DNA of 64,000 bases from CALOFP01 sp942492635 (GCA_942492635.1 CALOFP010000003.1:930001-994000); one strand, 5' to 3'; shown: positions 44,132 to 53,857, counted from the first letter of the stretch. The notes: generated from the letters alone by a model not told the origin. Numbers and translations are program-made.

Positions 44132-45402
44132 CACATCTCCTCCACATGGAATTTTTCCATGAGTGATTTTCTGTAGGCTTCAATATCTACAGCTTTTCTG
44201 TGAACGCCTTCCTCCATTCCGGCCTTGGCAACCGCTGTAGCCTCTTCGATAAGGACTCGGGGATCGAACGGTTTGGGAATGATGTAGTGGGGTCCGAAGC
44301 TGAGCTCCTCCAGTCCGTAGGCGTCGAGAACCGATTGGGGAATGGGTTTTCTTGCGAGCTCGGCAAGGGCCTTGCTTGCGGCCACCTTCATGCCTTCCGT
44401 TATCTTTCTCGCCCGGATGTCGAGAGCTCCGCGGAAGATTGCGGGGAATCCGAGAACGTTGTTCACCTGGTTTGGGTAGTCGCTTCTTCCGGTTCCGCAT
44501 ATTGCGTCGGGTCTCGCCTCCATTGCAGCATCGTATGTGATTTCGGGATTGGGATTGGCCATGGGAAAGATTATGGGCTTTTCAGCCATACTCTTCACCA
44601 TCTCTTTCGAAACGATATCGGCTGCTGAAATTCCAAGGAAGACATCGGCTCCATCCATGATTTCCGCAAGGGTTCTGGCTTCCGTATCCCGGAAAAGAAA
44701 ATCGTGGTAGGAACTTATGGTCTGCGGCCTTCCCTTGTAGAGAACTCCGTCGATGTCGGAGGCGAAGATGTTCCCCTCTTTCGCTCCGAGATTGATGAGC
44801 TGTTTTGCAATCGCGACTGCCGCGGCTCCGGCTCCGCTCATTGCGATTTTCACTTTAGAAATATCCTTCCCGGCGAGCATGAGTCCGTTCAGGACTGCGG
44901 CTCCCGCGATTACCGCCGTTCCGTGCTGGTCGTCGTGGAAGACGGGAATCTCCATAGCCTCTTTCAATCGTTCCTCTATCTCGAAACAGCGGGGAGAACT
45001 TATGTCCTCAAGGTTGACTCCGCCGAATGTGGGCTCCATGAGCCTAACTGTCTCGACGATTTTGTCGGGATCCTTCGTGGCGAGTTCGATATCGAATGCG
45101 TTAACGTCAGCAAATCTCTTGAACAGAACGGCCTTTCCCTCCATAACGGGTTTACCTGCGGCGGCTCCGATATCGCCGAGTCCGAGTACGGCGCTTCCGT
45201 CGGTCACAACGGCCACGAGATTGCCTTTGGCTGTGTATTCGTACACCTTCTCCTCGTCGTCCGCAATTTCAAGGCAGGGAACTGCAACACCTGGCGTGTA
45301 GGCGAGTGAAAGTTCCGCCTGATTTTCACATCTTTTCGTAGGAACTACAGCTATTTTTCCCGGGATCGGCTCCCGGTGGTATTTGAGACTTTCCTCCTTC
45401 AT
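44131..45402 (-). CDS. NAD(P)-dependent malic enzyme
   Basis: Converts malate to pyruvate and CO2. 423 residues, the length of short malic enzymes without the phosphotransacetylase-like tail. Sequence includes SLAYTPGVAVPCLEIA, VTDGSAVLGLGDIG, KADVNAF-type FADVNAFDIE, FHDDQHGTAVIAGAAVLNGL (metal binding) and the NAD fold KIAMSGAGAAAVAIAK. AGGAGG precedes the ATG. It follows pilD with a 9-base gap and overlaps cobO by one base. Its being the penultimate gene of the pilus operon may reflect operon fusion rather than function. Confidence 0.95.
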   Translation of the reverse strand: MKEESLKYHREPIPGKIAVVPTKRCENQAELSLAYTPGVAVPCLEIADDEEKVYEYTAKGNLVAVVTDGSAVLGLGDIGAAAGKPVMEGKAVLFKRFADVNAFDIELATKDPDKIVETVRLMEPTFGGVNLEDISSPRCFEIEERLKEAMEIPVFHDDQHGTAVIAGAAVLNGLMLAGKDISKVKIAMSGAGAAAVAIAKQLINLGAKEGNIFASDIDGVLYKGRPQTISSYHDFLFRDTEARTLAEIMDGADVFLGISAADIVSKEMVKSMAEKPIIFPMANPNPEITYDAAMEARPDAICGTGRSDYPNQVNNVLGFPAIFRGALDIRARKITEGMKVAASKALAELARKPIPQSVLDAYGLEELSFGPHYIIPKPFDPRVLIEEATAVAKAGMEEGVHRKAVDIEAYRKSLMEKFHVEEM

Positions 45403-45411
45403 CGGATCCTC

Positions 45412-46254
45412 CTAAAAGGTAAAAATGCGAAAGATGGTTTCGCTGTCGATAAAAAGAAACAGTGTGCCCGCAAGGGCAAGAAAGGGTCCGAAGTAGATGG
45501 CGTGGGCGAGATCCTCTTCCGTTCCGCCTATCTCTTCGGCCGTAATATCCTTTGCTATTCGCTTGGTCTTGAAAACAACCTTTGCGATTATGTAAAAAAG
45601 TATAGCGGAAATCGAAGCTACGAAGAGCACTCCTGGAAGTTTGAGAGCACCGGTGAATGCTCCTATCATTGCAAGAAGTTTGACGTCTCCGCCTCCCATT
45701 CCGATCTTTCTGGTGACGAGGTAGAAGACGACGATGACCGTAAGGAGAAGTCCCCCGCCGATGAGAAGTCCTGCGAGAGATTCGTAGAAAGATATCTTTT
45801 CCGAAAGCGCTCCGTAGACCAGTCCCAGGACCATTCCGGGCAGAACTATCCTGTCGGGAACGATCTGGCAGCTGATGTCAACACCGGATACGACAATCAT
45901 CGACGAGATGAAAAAGAGTATGAAGGGAAGTTCGACAGTCAGTCCGAAGTAGACGAATGCGTAGAGAAAGAGAAGTCCCGTAACCAGTTCCACTACGGGA
46001 TAGACGGGAGAGATCCGTATGCCGCAGCCTGCGCAGCGACCTCTGAGAAAGATATAGCTGATGACCGGTATGTTTTCGTACCACTTTATGCCTCTTGAAC
46101 ATTTCGGGCATGCGCTTGGCGGGAAGACGACCGATTTTCCGATTGGAATTCTATAAATACAGACGTTGAGAAAACTTCCCCATACCATTCCGAAAATGAG
46201 TGAGAAGACGGCGCAAAGCCTCAAAAATCCTTCGTTATTCAACAGTTCTTCCAT
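45412..46254 (-). CDS. pilD: prepilin peptidase / N-methyltransferase
   Basis: Inner-membrane aspartyl peptidase that cleaves type IV prepilin leaders and methylates the new N-terminus. 280 residues with seven to eight membrane segments. The cytosolic loop has two CxxC pairs (CPKC near residue 50, CAGC near 75), the catalytic Asp regions SGVDISCQIVPD and GMGGGDVKLLAMIG (GxGD), and the N-terminal GSFLNVCIYRIP. Starts at ATG 46254, 7 bases after pilR. It is fully consistent with the rest of the operon. Likely also processes pseudopilins. Confidence 0.96.
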   Translation of the reverse strand: MEELLNNEGFLRLCAVFSLIFGMVWGSFLNVCIYRIPIGKSVVFPPSACPKCSRGIKWYENIPVISYIFLRGRCAGCGIRISPVYPVVELVTGLLFLYAFVYFGLTVELPFILFFISSMIVVSGVDISCQIVPDRIVLPGMVLGLVYGALSEKISFYESLAGLLIGGGLLLTVIVVFYLVTRKIGMGGGDVKLLAMIGAFTGALKLPGVLFVASISAILFYIIAKVVFKTKRIAKDITAEEIGGTEEDLAHAIYFGPFLALAGTLFLFIDSETIFRIFTF

Positions 46255-46261
46255 TGTTCAG

Positions 46262-47614
46262 CTACTCCTTGATTCCAAGTTTGTCCATCCGGTAACGAAG
46301 CGAACGTTCCGTCATTCCCAGAAGAACTGCAGTTTCATGACGGTTCCAGCCGGTTTTCGTGAGGGCTGCCCGGATGTAGGACCTTTCAACATCGGCCAGC
46401 ACTTCGTCCAGTTTCAGGGGGAAGTCGAAGGAGTTCTCCTGTTGGATTTTCCTGCTCCCGACACTTTTGATCTTCTCCAGCTCCACAACTCCCGATTTTG
46501 AGAGAACGACTCCTCTCTCGATCATGTTGTGCAGTTCCCTGACGTTGCCGGGAAAATCGTATTCCATAAAAAATTTCTCGGTGTCCGGTGAAAGCTTCAG
46601 AGTTCGTCCTTCCCTCTCCCCGAGTTCATTCAGGAACAGCTTGGAAAGGGGAATGATATCCTCCCTTCTTTCCCGCAGAGGCGGTATTTCTATTTCAAAA
46701 ACGTTGAGCCTGAAGAAGAGATCGCTGCGGAATCTTCCTTCGCTAACCTCATCCCGAAGATCCCGGTTGGTCGCGGCGATGAGCCTCACATCGGCACGAA
46801 TGGTTTCCACTCCGCCGACCCGCATGAAGGTGCGCTCCTGAAGCACGCGAAGCAGTTTGACCTGGATGTTTTCACTGAGTTCCCCGATTTCATCAAGGAA
46901 GAGGGTACCGCCGAATGCCGTTTCGAAGTATCCTTTCTTCTGTTCGTGAGCTCCTGTAAATGCTCCCTTTTCGTGTCCGAAAAGCTGGCTTTCCTGAAGG
47001 TTCTCGGGAATGGCTCCGCAGTTTATGGGATACCATGGACCGGAATTTCTCCCGCTTCTATCGTGAATATACCGGGCGAGAACCTCCTTTCCTGTTCCGC
47101 TTTCACCCGTAATGAGAACGGTCGAGTCGCTGGAGGCAACCTGTCCTGCCAGATCGAGAAGCCTTTTCATCTGGGGACTTTCAGCGACTATCGATGTTTC
47201 ACTTTCCTGCTTAGGCGGAGTACTCTTCGGTTTTGAATTCCTGCCGCGCTCCTCGAATGCCCTCTTGACAATATCCCTTATCTCCTTCACGTTGAAGGGC
47301 TTACTGACGTAGTCGATCGCTCCGAGTTCCAGTGCTTTTATAGCCTGTTCAGTGGAGGCATAGGCGGTGATGACTACTACCTGGGTTCCTGGCGTCCTCT
47401 TCCTGAATTCGTGAAGAAGAGGAATACCGTCGATAGCCTCAGGCATATTGTAATCCATCAATATCACACCGTATTCATCGGCAGCCAGTCTTTTAAGCGC
47501 TTCGTCGCCGTTCCCTGCCGTATCAACCTCATATCCATCCTTCTTGAGAAGGATCTTGAGAAACTGGCGCATGCTGAGTTCGTCGTCAACAACGAGAATC
47601 TTTTTACCGTTCAA
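46262..47614 (-). CDS. pilR: sigma-54 dependent response regulator
   Basis: Two-component activator controlling pilin expression. 450 residues: receiver domain with DYNMPEAIDGIPLL (phospho-acceptor Asp near 54) and the SKPFNVKE end. An AAA+ domain follows with GESGTGKEVLARYIH (Walker A), the GAFTGAHE loop that contacts sigma-54, and GGTLFLDEIGEL (Walker B). A Fis-type helix-turn-helix closes the protein (NRHETAVLLGMTERSLRYRM). It starts at TTG directly after the pilS stop (TGATTG) with GGAGGAG. Its targets, probably a pilA elsewhere, are not in the window. Confidence 0.95.
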   Translation of the reverse strand: MNGKKILVVDDELSMRQFLKILLKKDGYEVDTAGNGDEALKRLAADEYGVILMDYNMPEAIDGIPLLHEFRKRTPGTQVVVITAYASTEQAIKALELGAIDYVSKPFNVKEIRDIVKRAFEERGRNSKPKSTPPKQESETSIVAESPQMKRLLDLAGQVASSDSTVLITGESGTGKEVLARYIHDRSGRNSGPWYPINCGAIPENLQESQLFGHEKGAFTGAHEQKKGYFETAFGGTLFLDEIGELSENIQVKLLRVLQERTFMRVGGVETIRADVRLIAATNRDLRDEVSEGRFRSDLFFRLNVFEIEIPPLRERREDIIPLSKLFLNELGEREGRTLKLSPDTEKFFMEYDFPGNVRELHNMIERGVVLSKSGVVELEKIKSVGSRKIQQENSFDFPLKLDEVLADVERSYIRAALTKTGWNRHETAVLLGMTERSLRYRMDKLGIKE

Positions 47615-49180
47615 TCACTCCTCCGTAGTCGGCAGTACGATGAGGAACTCGGTCCCCGATCGCGTGTTCGAAACGTTTATGTCTCCACCGAGTCCCTTAA
47701 CAACCCGGTAGACTATGGAGAGTCCGAGACCGGAACCTCTCTTTTTCGTCGAATAAAATGGATCGAATATCCGTTCGATATCCTCCGGGGGAATACCTCC
47801 ACCCTGGTCCTGAATATATATGTTGACCTTTCCCCCGTCAACCTTTGTATAAATTTCAATACGACCGCTCTCCTCCATGGCTTCGGCGCTGTTGAGAAAG
47901 AGATTCCAGAAGATCTCCTTCATCCGGTCCGGATCCGCAGTTACGGTTGCCGGAGAGAGCTCGGCGATGAAGGCGACTCCGCTGTGGCTGGCACGGAATA
48001 TTCTCACGACCTCCTGGAGCAGCGTCGAAAGGTCCAGTTTCTCTCTCTTGTCCTTGCGTTCTTCAGTGTAGTTGAAGAGGTTGTCCAGAAGTCTCTTGAC
48101 CCTGTCTCCCTCCCTGCGAACGATCTCCATGAGGCTCCTGCTGTCCTCATCCTCCGTATCGAAGGAGGAGAATAGTATCTCGGTTGCACCGATGAGGGAT
48201 GTGAGCGGATTCTTGATCTCGTGGGCTATTGAGGCCGTCAGCTTTCCGATTGCAGCCATCCTGTCCCTCTTGACCGTCATCTCCTCCCTCTTTCTGGCCT
48301 CGGTAACGTCCGAGAAGAGAAGTACCGTCTGGTTCTCTATGTGCGGCATTACTGCGACGTTGAGGATAAGTCCGTTTACACGTTTCTCCCTCCACTCATT
48401 GCCACCTCCTCTTTCTGAGGGTGAAATGGGTAGAAGACTCTTGAGATGCTCCTCATATCGCCGTGCGTAACCGTTCAGATAGACGATTCTTCCGCCCTTA
48501 ACGATTATGACACCGATCGGAATTGTGGCGAAGATGGAGTAGAACTGCCTTTTAACCTCTCTGTTTTTCCTCTCTCTTTCGACAAGTGCCTGATTCATCC
48601 TGCGAATCGCCCTTGCAATTCTGCTGGAAACTGCACCGGCAAAGGAGAAGAAGAAGAGGAACAGGAACAGTGTAGCCAGCAGAGAACTCCTGTCCAGCGT
48701 ATAGAGTTCCACCAGCTCTTCGCTGATGAGGGGAACAGATCCGCTCCTGACAGTAACGGCAAGACCGAGAAGCATCAGAAAGGCAAGTACGACGGAGAAA
48801 ATCGCTCCACGCTCCTCCGTTAGAATTCCGGAATAGATGATTGTAATTATACAGACGTAGATGTAGGGAGATTTCAACCCGCCAGAAAGATAGGCGATCA
48901 TCGTCCAGAACAGTATTTCAAAAAAAAACTGTGTGTAGGCAAAGAGGGAAAGCAGCCTCTCCGGTATGAAGCGGTTGAAGATTACGGCCCATATGTTGAG
49001 AAAGATGAACCCGAAACTGACAACAAGAAATGTTTTGCTGGAGAAGGAGAACGGATCTATTCTCTCCGTCAGCACGGGAAAGAGGTAGAAGGTGAAAAGA
49101 AGTGCGAATAGAAAGAAAAACCTGATGATGAAAAAGGAAAAGAGGTTGCTTCTGAACTCCTCCGACTGGGATGGGAACAT
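47615..49180 (-). CDS. pilS: sensor histidine kinase
   Basis: Partner of PilR. 521 residues with about six membrane segments in the first 170 (FFIIRFFFLFALLFTFYLF onwards), a PAS-like region and the DHp His motif TASIAHEIKNPLTSLIGATE. The ATPase domain has NLFLNSAEAM (N box), YIQDQGGGIPPEDIERIFDPF and GSGLGLSIVYRVV. It is the polytopic PilS type rather than a periplasmic-sensor kinase. The ATG at 49180 lies just after the pilC stop (TAGCATG). Signal not evident; pilin levels in the membrane are the known cue in other species. Confidence 0.93.
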   Translation of the reverse strand: MFPSQSEEFRSNLFSFFIIRFFFLFALLFTFYLFPVLTERIDPFSFSSKTFLVVSFGFIFLNIWAVIFNRFIPERLLSLFAYTQFFFEILFWTMIAYLSGGLKSPYIYVCIITIIYSGILTEERGAIFSVVLAFLMLLGLAVTVRSGSVPLISEELVELYTLDRSSLLATLFLFLFFFSFAGAVSSRIARAIRRMNQALVERERKNREVKRQFYSIFATIPIGVIIVKGGRIVYLNGYARRYEEHLKSLLPISPSERGGGNEWREKRVNGLILNVAVMPHIENQTVLLFSDVTEARKREEMTVKRDRMAAIGKLTASIAHEIKNPLTSLIGATEILFSSFDTEDEDSRSLMEIVRREGDRVKRLLDNLFNYTEERKDKREKLDLSTLLQEVVRIFRASHSGVAFIAELSPATVTADPDRMKEIFWNLFLNSAEAMEESGRIEIYTKVDGGKVNIYIQDQGGGIPPEDIERIFDPFYSTKKRGSGLGLSIVYRVVKGLGGDINVSNTRSGTEFLIVLPTTEE

Positions 49181-49181
49181 G

Positions 49182-50378
49182 CTAGCCGACGGCCTTCGCC
49201 ATGCTGAAGATGGGAAGATACATGGCAACAAGCGTCACACCTACGATTCCACCGATGAAAACCATCATGATGGGTTCGAGCATCGATGTGAGTGCGGCGA
49301 CGGCAACATCAACCTCCTCTTCATAAAAATCCGCGATTTTATTAAGCATCGTATCCATGGCACCGGTAGCCTCACCGACACCGATCATCTGTACGACCAT
49401 TGAGGGAAATATTCCTACGGCATTAAGAGGGGTCGTCATATCCTGACCCTCCATAACCCGTTCCCGAACCGTAATGATTCCCCTCTCCACAACCTTGTTA
49501 CCTGCTGTCTTCGAAACGACACCCAGTCCCTCTACAAGGGGAACACCGGAAGAGACCAGAGTTCCGAGAGTTCTCGTGAACCTTGCGACCGCGACCTTCT
49601 TGATAACCGGTCCGAGGATGGGAAGTCCCAGAGCAAACTTATGGAATCCATATCTGAATTTTTGATTTTTGAGAGCAAATTTAAAACCGAACACAAAGGC
49701 GACAATGGCGGCGAGGATGTAAAGTCCGTTTTTCTGTGCATACTCACTCATATCCACAACCATCTGGGTAAGACCCGGAAGTGACTGTCCCTGACTCATG
49801 AACATCTCAGCAAAGGTTGGAACAACCTTCACTAGAAGAAGGGCTATTACACCGATGGTTACGACAAGAATGACGGCAGGATAGGTCATTGCACCCTTCA
49901 CCCTCTTTTGAAGCTTCATGTTCTTTTCCAGCTGTATCGCAAGACGATCGAGAATGGTGTCAAGAATACCGCCCACCTCACCCGCAGCGATAAGGTTGAC
50001 GTAGAGTTCATCAAATGCCTTGGGATGTCTGGACATGGCGTCTGAAAGACTCTTTCCCTCTTCAACATCACTCTTTACCTTCCGGAGAATCCTCTTGAAG
50101 GCTACAGTCTCAGCCTGACCGGCAAGAATTTCAAGCCCCTGGATAATGGAAAGACCGGCGTTGATCATTGTCGAGAACATACGGGTGAAGATAACAACCT
50201 CCTTCATCTTCACGCCGCCGCCGCCGATCTCCAGCTGCGTCCAGTCCCTTTTCAGGCTGCTGGCTCTTATTCCCTGAGCGAGAAGGGCATTTTTGGCGTT
50301 GCGTTCGTCATCCGCATCTATTCTGCCCTTTACCGTTTCGCCCTTTTTATTCATTCCGACGTACTTATAAACTGCCAT
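49182..50378 (-). CDS. pilC: type IV pilus inner-membrane platform protein
   Basis: 398-residue GspF/PilC family protein, the rotor that links the assembly ATPases to the growing pilus. It has two homologous halves, each with an FTRMFSTMINAGLSI/FTRTLGTLVSSGVPL-type motif, three membrane segments, and the family C-terminus LEPIMMVFIGGIVGVTLVAMYLPIF. Starts at ATG with GTAGGAGG. It is the third gene of the pilus operon, 9 bases after pilT. Confidence 0.96.
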   Translation of the reverse strand: MAVYKYVGMNKKGETVKGRIDADDERNAKNALLAQGIRASSLKRDWTQLEIGGGGVKMKEVVIFTRMFSTMINAGLSIIQGLEILAGQAETVAFKRILRKVKSDVEEGKSLSDAMSRHPKAFDELYVNLIAAGEVGGILDTILDRLAIQLEKNMKLQKRVKGAMTYPAVILVVTIGVIALLLVKVVPTFAEMFMSQGQSLPGLTQMVVDMSEYAQKNGLYILAAIVAFVFGFKFALKNQKFRYGFHKFALGLPILGPVIKKVAVARFTRTLGTLVSSGVPLVEGLGVVSKTAGNKVVERGIITVRERVMEGQDMTTPLNAVGIFPSMVVQMIGVGEATGAMDTMLNKIADFYEEEVDVAVAALTSMLEPIMMVFIGGIVGVTLVAMYLPIFSMAKAVG

Positions 50379-50387
50379 CGCTTCCTC

Positions 50388-51482
50388 CTACTTTTTTACC
50401 GTGCTTCCTGAGCGAGCGATAAGGGTGGAAAACTCATCCGGATGGGGCGCAACCGCCAGCGCCTCCTCCATGGAGATAACATCCTCTTTTACCAGCCTGA
50501 CCAGATCCTGGGTCAGGGTCTGCATCCTGTGCTCCTTCTGTCCCGCCTGCATGAGGGAGTATATCTGCTGCAGCTTGTTCTCCCGTATGAGATTTCGAAT
50601 CGCCTTGTTGGGCAGCATAACCTCACAGGCGAGAACTCTTCCCCCGTGTTTTCTCGGAAGAAGCTGCTGGGAGAGAATCCCCTGAACAACGAAACTGAGC
50701 TGGGACCTGACCTGATCCTGCTGATTAACGGGGAACATATCTATAACTCTGTTTATGGTGTCGATCGTATCGTTCGTGTGAAGGGTAGCCAGACAGAGGT
50801 GCCCCGTTTCGGCTACAGAAAGAGCAGTTTCCATCGTTTCAAGGTCCCTCACCTCTCCGATTAGAACTATGTCGGGATCCTGACGGAGAACAACTCTGAG
50901 AGCCTTTGCGAACGAATCGGTATCGGCTCCCACCTCACGCTGGTTGACAATGCAGTTCTTATGAGAGTGGATGTACTCTATCGGATCCTCGATTGTTATT
51001 ATGTGTCCCCGTCGATTACGGTTGATGTAATCAACGATGGAGGCAAGCGTGGTGGACTTTCCGCTTCCGGTGGGACCCGTAACGAGAATGAGCCCCTTGG
51101 GCTTTCTCGCAAGTTCCTCGGCAACGTCGGGAAGTCCCAGTGTGTCGAAATCAAGAATCTTATAGGGGATGACCCTGATCGCCACTGCTATCGCTCCGCG
51201 TTGCATGAAAACGTTGGCCCTGAACCTGCTCAGATTCTTAACACCGAAACTGAGATCGAGTTCGTTGTTCTCCTCGAACTGTTTCTTCTGTTTCTCAGTG
51301 AGTATGGAGTAAGCAAGCCTCTTCGTTTCGGTAGGGGTAAATGGTGCCACGTTTACGGGACGGACGGAACCGTCGATCCTGAGCTGAGGCGGACTACCGC
51401 TCGTGATATGAAGGTCCGACGCCTTCTGCTCTATCATCAGCGTCAAAAGATCCTGAAGGGTAATGCTGTTTGACTCAACCAT
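50388..51482 (-). CDS. pilT: type IV pilus retraction ATPase
   Basis: Hexameric ATPase that pulls pili back, powering twitching. 364 residues with the PilT signatures LMIEQKASDLHITSGSPP at the start, GPTGSGKSTTLASIVDYIN (Walker A), the Asp/His boxes EDPIEYIHSHK and LHTNDTIDTINRVIDMFP, and the PilT-specific AIRNLIRENKLQQIYSLMQ retraction motif near residue 290. This last motif distinguishes it from PilB. ATG preceded by GGAG. The gap to pilB is 25 bases. Confidence 0.97.
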   Translation of the reverse strand: MVESNSITLQDLLTLMIEQKASDLHITSGSPPQLRIDGSVRPVNVAPFTPTETKRLAYSILTEKQKKQFEENNELDLSFGVKNLSRFRANVFMQRGAIAVAIRVIPYKILDFDTLGLPDVAEELARKPKGLILVTGPTGSGKSTTLASIVDYINRNRRGHIITIEDPIEYIHSHKNCIVNQREVGADTDSFAKALRVVLRQDPDIVLIGEVRDLETMETALSVAETGHLCLATLHTNDTIDTINRVIDMFPVNQQDQVRSQLSFVVQGILSQQLLPRKHGGRVLACEVMLPNKAIRNLIRENKLQQIYSLMQAGQKEHRMQTLTQDLVRLVKEDVISMEEALAVAPHPDEFSTLIARSGSTVKK

Positions 51483-51507
51483 ATTATTTCTCCGTTACCT
51501 CTTAATC

Positions 51508-53238
51508 TTAAAAGTCGGGTGCGGTATTCCTCAGAACCTCGTCTATCGTCGTCATGCCGTTGACGAGGTGAAGAAGGGAACTCATACGCATGGTCTTCAT
51601 CCCGTTCTGGATGGCAACCTCTTTAAGTTCCATGGAACTTGCTCCGTTGAGGATCGCCTCCTTTACCGGATCGGTCATCTTGAGAACTTCGTAGAAAGCG
51701 ACACGACCCTTATAACCGGTGTTGTTGCAGACATCGCATCCCCTTCCCTTCATTATCCTGTAATCCGTCAGCATCTCCTCTGTTGCACCCAATTTCTCAA
51801 GCTTTTCCCTGTCGACACTGATCTCCTCGGCACACTCCTTGCACACCCTTCTGCCAAGACGCTGTGCAACGACGGAGTTGAGCGAGGAGGTTACGAGGAA
51901 ACTTTCGATTCCCATATTGAGAAGCCTTGTTACAGTAGAGGGGGCGTCGTTGGTGTGGAGCGTCGAAAGCACCATGTGACCCGTAAGAGCGGCCTTAACC
52001 GCAATTTCGGCCGTCTCGAAGTCACGAATCTCACCCACCATGATTATATCGGGATCCTGTCTGAGGAAACTTCTGAGAGCCGCCGAAAAGTTGAGACCGA
52101 CCGCGTCACGGATAGGCACCTGGTTGATGCCGTCAAGGTTGAACTCGACCGGATCCTCGGCGGTAGAAATATTCACTTCCGCATTGTTGAGTTCGCTGAG
52201 AGCCGAATATAGAGTGGTGGTCTTACCTGAACCGGTCGGTCCGGTTACCAGAACCATTCCGTAGGGCTTATGGATCGCCTCCTTGAAAACCTCGAGCTGA
52301 TCGGGGAAAAAACCGAGCTTGGTCATGTCCAGCTGCAGGTTGCTCTTGTCAAGGAGACGGAGAACAACCTTTTCACCGTAGATACAGGGAAGAATGGAGA
52401 CACGAAAGTCCATCTCTCTGCCGCCGCCCATCTTAATCTTGATCCTGCCGTCCTGGGGAACCCTCTTCTCGGCGATATCGAGATTAGCCATAACCTTGAA
52501 TCTGGCCACTATGGCATCCTTCATCTTTCTCGGCGGATGAAGTGTGTCGTAGAGAACACCGTCGACACGAAGCCTGACACGGAAACTCTTCTCGTAGGGC
52601 TCGACATGAATATCGGAAGCCTTCTTCTTGATGGCATCGAGAAGAATCATGTTCACGAGTTTTACAACCGGAGCGTCCTCTGCATCTCGGATACTTTCCT
52701 CAAGAGTCATCTCCTCTTCGAGGGATGCGAGCTCCACGTCCTCCACATCGGAGAGAAGACTGTCCATATCTATATCGAAATCCTCTACAACCTGCTCCTG
52801 AACCACAGCCGATTCCCCGTAGTACTTCTTGAGCGCATCGAGAATTTCGTTTTCGGAAGCGACAACAACTTCAACAATGTAGTCGGTAAGAAACTTTATA
52901 TCGTCCTGGGCGTTCATATTTGAAGGATCGCTCATCGCCACAGTAAGGGTGTTCCCGATTCTGGAAACGGGGACAACGTTGTATCTCTCCGCAATCTGCT
53001 TGGAGAGGATCGCTATAACTTCGTCCTCTATCTCAAGTTCGGAAAGATCGACCCTCGGAACGTTGTACTGATCGGCAAGAATATCGACAAACTGGTTCTC
53101 ATCCAGTTTGTTCTCCTTGAAAAGAATCTCCTTTAGGGCTTCACCCGTTTCAAGGGACCTCTCTTCCAGAGATTTGAGCTCGGGAAGCGAAATAACCCCT
53201 CGCTTTATCAACATGCCCGTAAGCTGCCTGTTATTCAT
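51508..53238 (-). CDS. pilB: type IV pilus assembly ATPase
   Basis: Drives pilus extension. 576 residues: an N-terminal MshEN-type domain (LITKRGVISLPELKSLEERSLE-like, QYNVPRVDLSELEI) that binds c-di-GMP in some homologs. The ATPase core has GPTGSGKTTTLYSALSELN, TAEDPVEFNLDGINQVPI and LHTNDAPSTVTRLLNMGIE. A four-Cys zinc site (CKEC and CDVC) occurs near residues 480-520. First gene of the operon, with a good promoter. The c-di-GMP-binding suggestion is from family knowledge; the HD-GYP protein at 28718 would be a natural counterpart. Confidence 0.96.
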   Translation of the reverse strand: MNNRQLTGMLIKRGVISLPELKSLEERSLETGEALKEILFKENKLDENQFVDILADQYNVPRVDLSELEIEDEVIAILSKQIAERYNVVPVSRIGNTLTVAMSDPSNMNAQDDIKFLTDYIVEVVVASENEILDALKKYYGESAVVQEQVVEDFDIDMDSLLSDVEDVELASLEEEMTLEESIRDAEDAPVVKLVNMILLDAIKKKASDIHVEPYEKSFRVRLRVDGVLYDTLHPPRKMKDAIVARFKVMANLDIAEKRVPQDGRIKIKMGGGREMDFRVSILPCIYGEKVVLRLLDKSNLQLDMTKLGFFPDQLEVFKEAIHKPYGMVLVTGPTGSGKTTTLYSALSELNNAEVNISTAEDPVEFNLDGINQVPIRDAVGLNFSAALRSFLRQDPDIIMVGEIRDFETAEIAVKAALTGHMVLSTLHTNDAPSTVTRLLNMGIESFLVTSSLNSVVAQRLGRRVCKECAEEISVDREKLEKLGATEEMLTDYRIMKGRGCDVCNNTGYKGRVAFYEVLKMTDPVKEAILNGASSMELKEVAIQNGMKTMRMSSLLHLVNGMTTIDEVLRNTAPDF

Positions 53239-53267
53239 AGAACACCTTATAATTTTTTATACGCTGT

Positions 53268-53296
53268 AAAATAGCACCAAATGGCTGGCTAGTCAA
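53268..53296 (-). promoter_or_regulatory. sigma-70 promoter of the pilus operon
   Basis: On the minus strand TTGACT (53296-53291), exactly 17 bases, TATTTT (53273-53268), 29 bases before the pilB ATG. The ribosome site is AAGGTG. Confidence 0.6.
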
Positions 53297-53365
53297 GAAA
53301 ACATGGCGCTCAGCAAGCCGTTTGGAAAAGAGGCCGATGCACACTTTTTTGGGACAATATGAGAC

Positions 53366-53379
53366 GGCACGCTAATTGC
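53366..53379 (+). promoter_or_regulatory. sigma-54 promoter of fliJ
   Basis: GGCACG-CTAA-TTGCA: GG at 53366-53367 and GC at 53378-53379 are separated by exactly 10 bases, as required for the -24/-12 class, and every surrounding base fits GGCACG(N4)TTGCA. It lies 31 bases upstream of the fliJ ATG. It is the clearest sigma-54 promoter I see in the window. Confidence 0.85.
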
Positions 53380-53410
53380 ATCTTCCAAACAAAACCATCG
53401 GGAGAGGACC

Positions 53411-53857
53411 ATGAAATTCGAATTTTCACTTAAGACACTTCTCAAGGCAAAGGAGATAAAGGAGCAGCAAACCCAGAAAAAGCTATCCGAACTCTCGAAA
53501 CGTCTGGAATCCATAACTAAAGCAGTCGCAAAAAGAAAGGAGGAGATTGAAGAGAGCAGAAGGGAGTACCTTAATCTTGCAACATCCGGATCCCTCGGGC
53601 CTTCAGACATCGAACTCTATCGTGAACACATTCTCTCTCTGGATCAGACAGTCAAAAACCTGTCACGGGAAAAAAGCATGATCAGGCAGAAGATCGAGTT
53701 CACTCGGAAGGAACTCATGGAGGCAACCATGGAGAAGAAAAGCCTTGAAAAACTGAAGGAGAAGGAGCGAACTCAATTCTTTAAAAAGATTGATGAAATG
53801 GAAGCCAAAGAGCTTGACGACATAGCCCAGCAGAGATACAAGCCTCAGTGCGGTTAA
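53411..53857 (+). CDS. fliJ: flagellar export chaperone-like coiled-coil protein
   Basis: FliJ family protein, the central coiled-coil stalk that couples the FliI ATPase ring to the flagellar export gate. 148 residues, the usual size, nearly all helical, with FEFSLKTLLKAKEIKEQQTQKKLSELS at the start and charged heptads throughout. GGAGAGG precedes the ATG. A perfect sigma-54 promoter stands directly upstream. FliJ is normally beside fliI; here fliI is not in the window. The downstream radC starts 64 bases after the stop, possibly on the same transcript. Confidence 0.88.
   Translation: MKFEFSLKTLLKAKEIKEQQTQKKLSELSKRLESITKAVAKRKEEIEESRREYLNLATSGSLGPSDIELYREHILSLDQTVKNLSREKSMIRQKIEFTRKELMEATMEKKSLEKLKEKERTQFFKKIDEMEAKELDDIAQQRYKPQCG

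Noticed and set aside
45376..46098. 240-codon plus ORF opposite pilD
   Set aside because: Highly charged, unlikely protein; antisense of a well-conserved membrane peptidase.
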